From the NCBI GenBank assembly GCA_965226435.1, contig CBDDCY010000011.1, forward strand, positions 868,001-932,000: a DNA stretch of 64,000 nt, written 5' to 3'. Shown here piece after piece: positions 62,698 to 64,000 of this stretch; within the stretch, counting starts at the first letter, position 1, and each line of letters opens with the position of its first letter. Source of the stretch: UBA6623 sp965226435 (GTDB taxonomy: Bacteria; Acidobacteriota; Terriglobia; Bryobacterales; UBA6623). The notes beneath the pieces are model-generated. The model was not told the origin of the DNA, did no database searches, and saw only the letters and a list, made by a program, of their open reading frames with translations. The position numbers and the translations under genes are program-made.

Positions 62698-63507
62698 ATG
62701 TCCGCCACCAGCACACTCACCGAAACGGTCCTTTACAGCGTCGACGCCGGTGTCGCCGTCATCACCTTCAACCGCCCCGAGCGCAACAACTCCATGACGC
62801 GGTTCATGCAAAAGGAATATTTCGACACCTTGGATCGCGCGGCCGAAGACCCCGACGTTCGGGCCATTGTCGTCACCGGCGCGGGCAAGTCGTTTTGCGT
62901 CGGCGCCGATATGGACGACCTGGCCGGGCTCGACCCCGAGGAAGCCGCCAAGCGTGAAAGAGACTCGCGATCGGCCACCCATGCCACGACCGTCCGTAAG
63001 CCTGTTATCGCCGCCGTCAATGGGCCTTGCGCCGGGTTGGGTTTCGTGCACGCGGTGGCGTGTGACGTGCGATTCGCGGCGGCCGGCATCAAGCTCACGA
63101 CGGCATTTGCTCGGCGCGGGCTGATCGCCGAGCACGGCGTGTCGTGGCTGCTGCCCAACCTGATCGGAACATCCCGCGCGCTCGACCTGCTGCTTTCCGC
63201 TCGCGTCGTCATGTCCGAGGAGGCGCTCGAACTCGGCGTTGTCAATCGCGTCGTTCCGCGCGACGCTCTACTCGAGGAAGCCGTGACCTACGCCCGAGAT
63301 CTGGCGACCAACTGTTCCCCCAAAGCCATGGCCGCCATGAAAGAGCAGATCTACGGAGACCGCAACGGATCGCTGCGTGAAGCCGTCGAAAAGGCGAACA
63401 CCTTAATGCAAGAGTCGTTCCAATGGCCGGATCTCAAAGAGGGCGTCGCGAGTTGGGTCGAACGACGCGCACCCAATTTTCCGCCGCTCGAAAAGAAGGA
63501 CTGCTAG
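62698..63507 (+). CDS. Enoyl-CoA hydratase/isomerase family protein
   Basis: 269 residues. I choose ATG 62698 because AAAGGAG lies eight bases upstream and the family's N-terminus starts there (VLYSVDAGVAVITFNRPERN). The crotonase fold is clear: oxyanion-hole segments GAGKSFCVGADMDDL and NGPCAGLGF, then ARRGLIAEHGVSWLLPNLIG with the Glu used by hydratases, and LELGVVNRVV. It hydrates enoyl-CoA in fatty acid or related acyl-CoA breakdown. It stands alone, with no other beta-oxidation gene nearby. Confidence 0.92.
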   Translation: MSATSTLTETVLYSVDAGVAVITFNRPERNNSMTRFMQKEYFDTLDRAAEDPDVRAIVVTGAGKSFCVGADMDDLAGLDPEEAAKRERDSRSATHATTVRKPVIAAVNGPCAGLGFVHAVACDVRFAAAGIKLTTAFARRGLIAEHGVSWLLPNLIGTSRALDLLLSARVVMSEEALELGVVNRVVPRDALLEEAVTYARDLATNCSPKAMAAMKEQIYGDRNGSLREAVEKANTLMQESFQWPDLKEGVASWVERRAPNFPPLEKKDC

Positions 63508-63570
63508 CGGCCCATGGCAAGAGTGTTCGGGTGAAAATGGGGGACTGCCATGCGATCTTCGCTCCCCTAC

Positions 63571-63690
63571 AGCCGCGAAGCGGCGGCGGGAATATTGCCC
63601 GGGGTGAAGCCGAAGGCGTAACCCCGGGTAAAACCCCCACCCTGGAGAGCCCTGAAGGGGCGCAAGGAGCGCCGGCGACACCCGCTTTCG
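63571..63690. repeat. Composite repeat, second copy
   Basis: Begins AGCCGCGAAGCGGCGGCGGG, contains the inverted pair GCCCGGGGT...ACCCCGGGT, and ends near CCTGAAGGGGCGCAAGGAGC. The same order of parts occurs at 57889-57992, with a shorter middle. It fills the space between the enoyl-CoA hydratase and sulfatase genes. Confidence 0.6.
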
Positions 63691-63700
63691 TCGCGGCATT

Positions 63701-64000
63701 ATGAATACGCGATTCATCGAAACCGACCATCGCGCGGCCCGCGTGCTCGACGGCGTGACGGCTCGCTTCTTGCCAAGGCTCCTGTTGCTCGCTGTTTACT
63801 GCGCGACACTTCTCCACGCTGACCGCCGCAAGCCCAATTTCGTCGTCATTCTCGCCGATGATCTTGGTTACGGTGATCTGGGCGTCCAAGGCCACCCCAA
63901 GATCCGTACTCCTGAAATCGACCGCATGGCGAGGGAGGGCGTTCGGCTCACCGAGTTCTACTCCCCAGCCCCCACTTGCACTCCCGCCCGCGTCGGGATG
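63701..64000 (+). CDS. Exported arylsulfatase-type sulfatase, 5' part only
   Basis: ATG 63701 opens a reading that runs off the right edge after 100 codons. A hydrophobic signal (FLPRLLLLAVYCATLLHA) precedes KPNFVVILADDLGYGDLGVQ, which holds the metal-binding Asp pair, and APTCTPARVGM. CTPAR is the CxPxR motif whose Cys is turned into formylglycine, the catalytic residue of type I sulfatases. With the neighbouring GH2 and GH51 enzymes it may help break down sulfated polysaccharides. No clear ribosome-binding site is seen. Confidence 0.9.
   Translation, partial: MNTRFIETDHRAARVLDGVTARFLPRLLLLAVYCATLLHADRRKPNFVVILADDLGYGDLGVQGHPKIRTPEIDRMAREGVRLTEFYSPAPTCTPARVGM

Overview
The window looks like a chromosome segment of an Acidobacteriota bacterium, probably Bryobacterales/Solibacteres-like. 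It is GC-rich and carries an Oar-type TonB-dependent receptor with an N-terminal carboxypeptidase-regulatory domain, two Planctomycete-type cytochrome/DUF1549/DUF1553 proteins, a DUF1501 protein, large TPR proteins, PQQ-type propellers and Tat-exported Gfo/Idh enzymes. This assignment comes from protein families only; no rRNA or other phylogenetic marker is present.

Layout. 1-3.3 kb is a decaying integrated plasmid: relaxation-type protein, ArdC, small proteins and a broken RepA. 3.3-8.9 kb holds a modular secreted protein whose 5' end is cut by a truncated group II intron reverse transcriptase. 9.4-20.2 kb is an ordinary exported-protein block: PSCyt1/PSD1 plus DUF1501, two TPR proteins and a SoxC-like molybdoenzyme. 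20.2-23.4 kb is a quinoprotein gene split by an IS1380-type element. 23.5-27.1 kb is the TonB receptor, followed by an ISNCY element with an 18-bp target repeat, a cluster of hairpins, a TPR gene, and a carboxypeptidase-regulatory protein with a histidine-rich C-terminal domain. 33-35.6 kb is a graveyard: an internally deleted ISL3 derivative, gene relics and the 3' half of a tRNA-Val.

35.8-43.4 kb is the most interesting part. It holds a thioredoxin-TPR-DsbD-alpha-like protein with an in-frame TGA exactly where the first Cys of the CxxC motif should be, followed by a plausible bacterial SECIS hairpin, so it is a strong selenoprotein candidate. Three toxin-antitoxin loci follow: MazEF, a HigB plus a HigA-like antitoxin fused to a HEPN-like RNase domain, and VapBC. 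A second PSCyt1/PSD1 gene lies between the last two.

43.6-48.5 kb has an alpha/beta hydrolase, a Gfo/Idh oxidoreductase, a pentapeptide protein, and a glycosyltransferase joined to adenosine deaminase by what looks like one extra tetranucleotide unit. 48.6-57 kb is a tandemly duplicated TadG/TadE/TadE pilus-assembly cassette with IS630 and IS256 copies. 57.4-64 kb encodes a VOC protein, a GH2 and a GH51 glycoside hydrolase, an enoyl-CoA hydratase and the start of a sulfatase. These suggest degradation of sulfated or arabinose-containing polysaccharides. REP-like palindromes and a composite repeat are scattered through the intergenic spaces.

Many genes are broken by single frameshifts or stops. 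From sequence alone I cannot separate real decay from assembly error.
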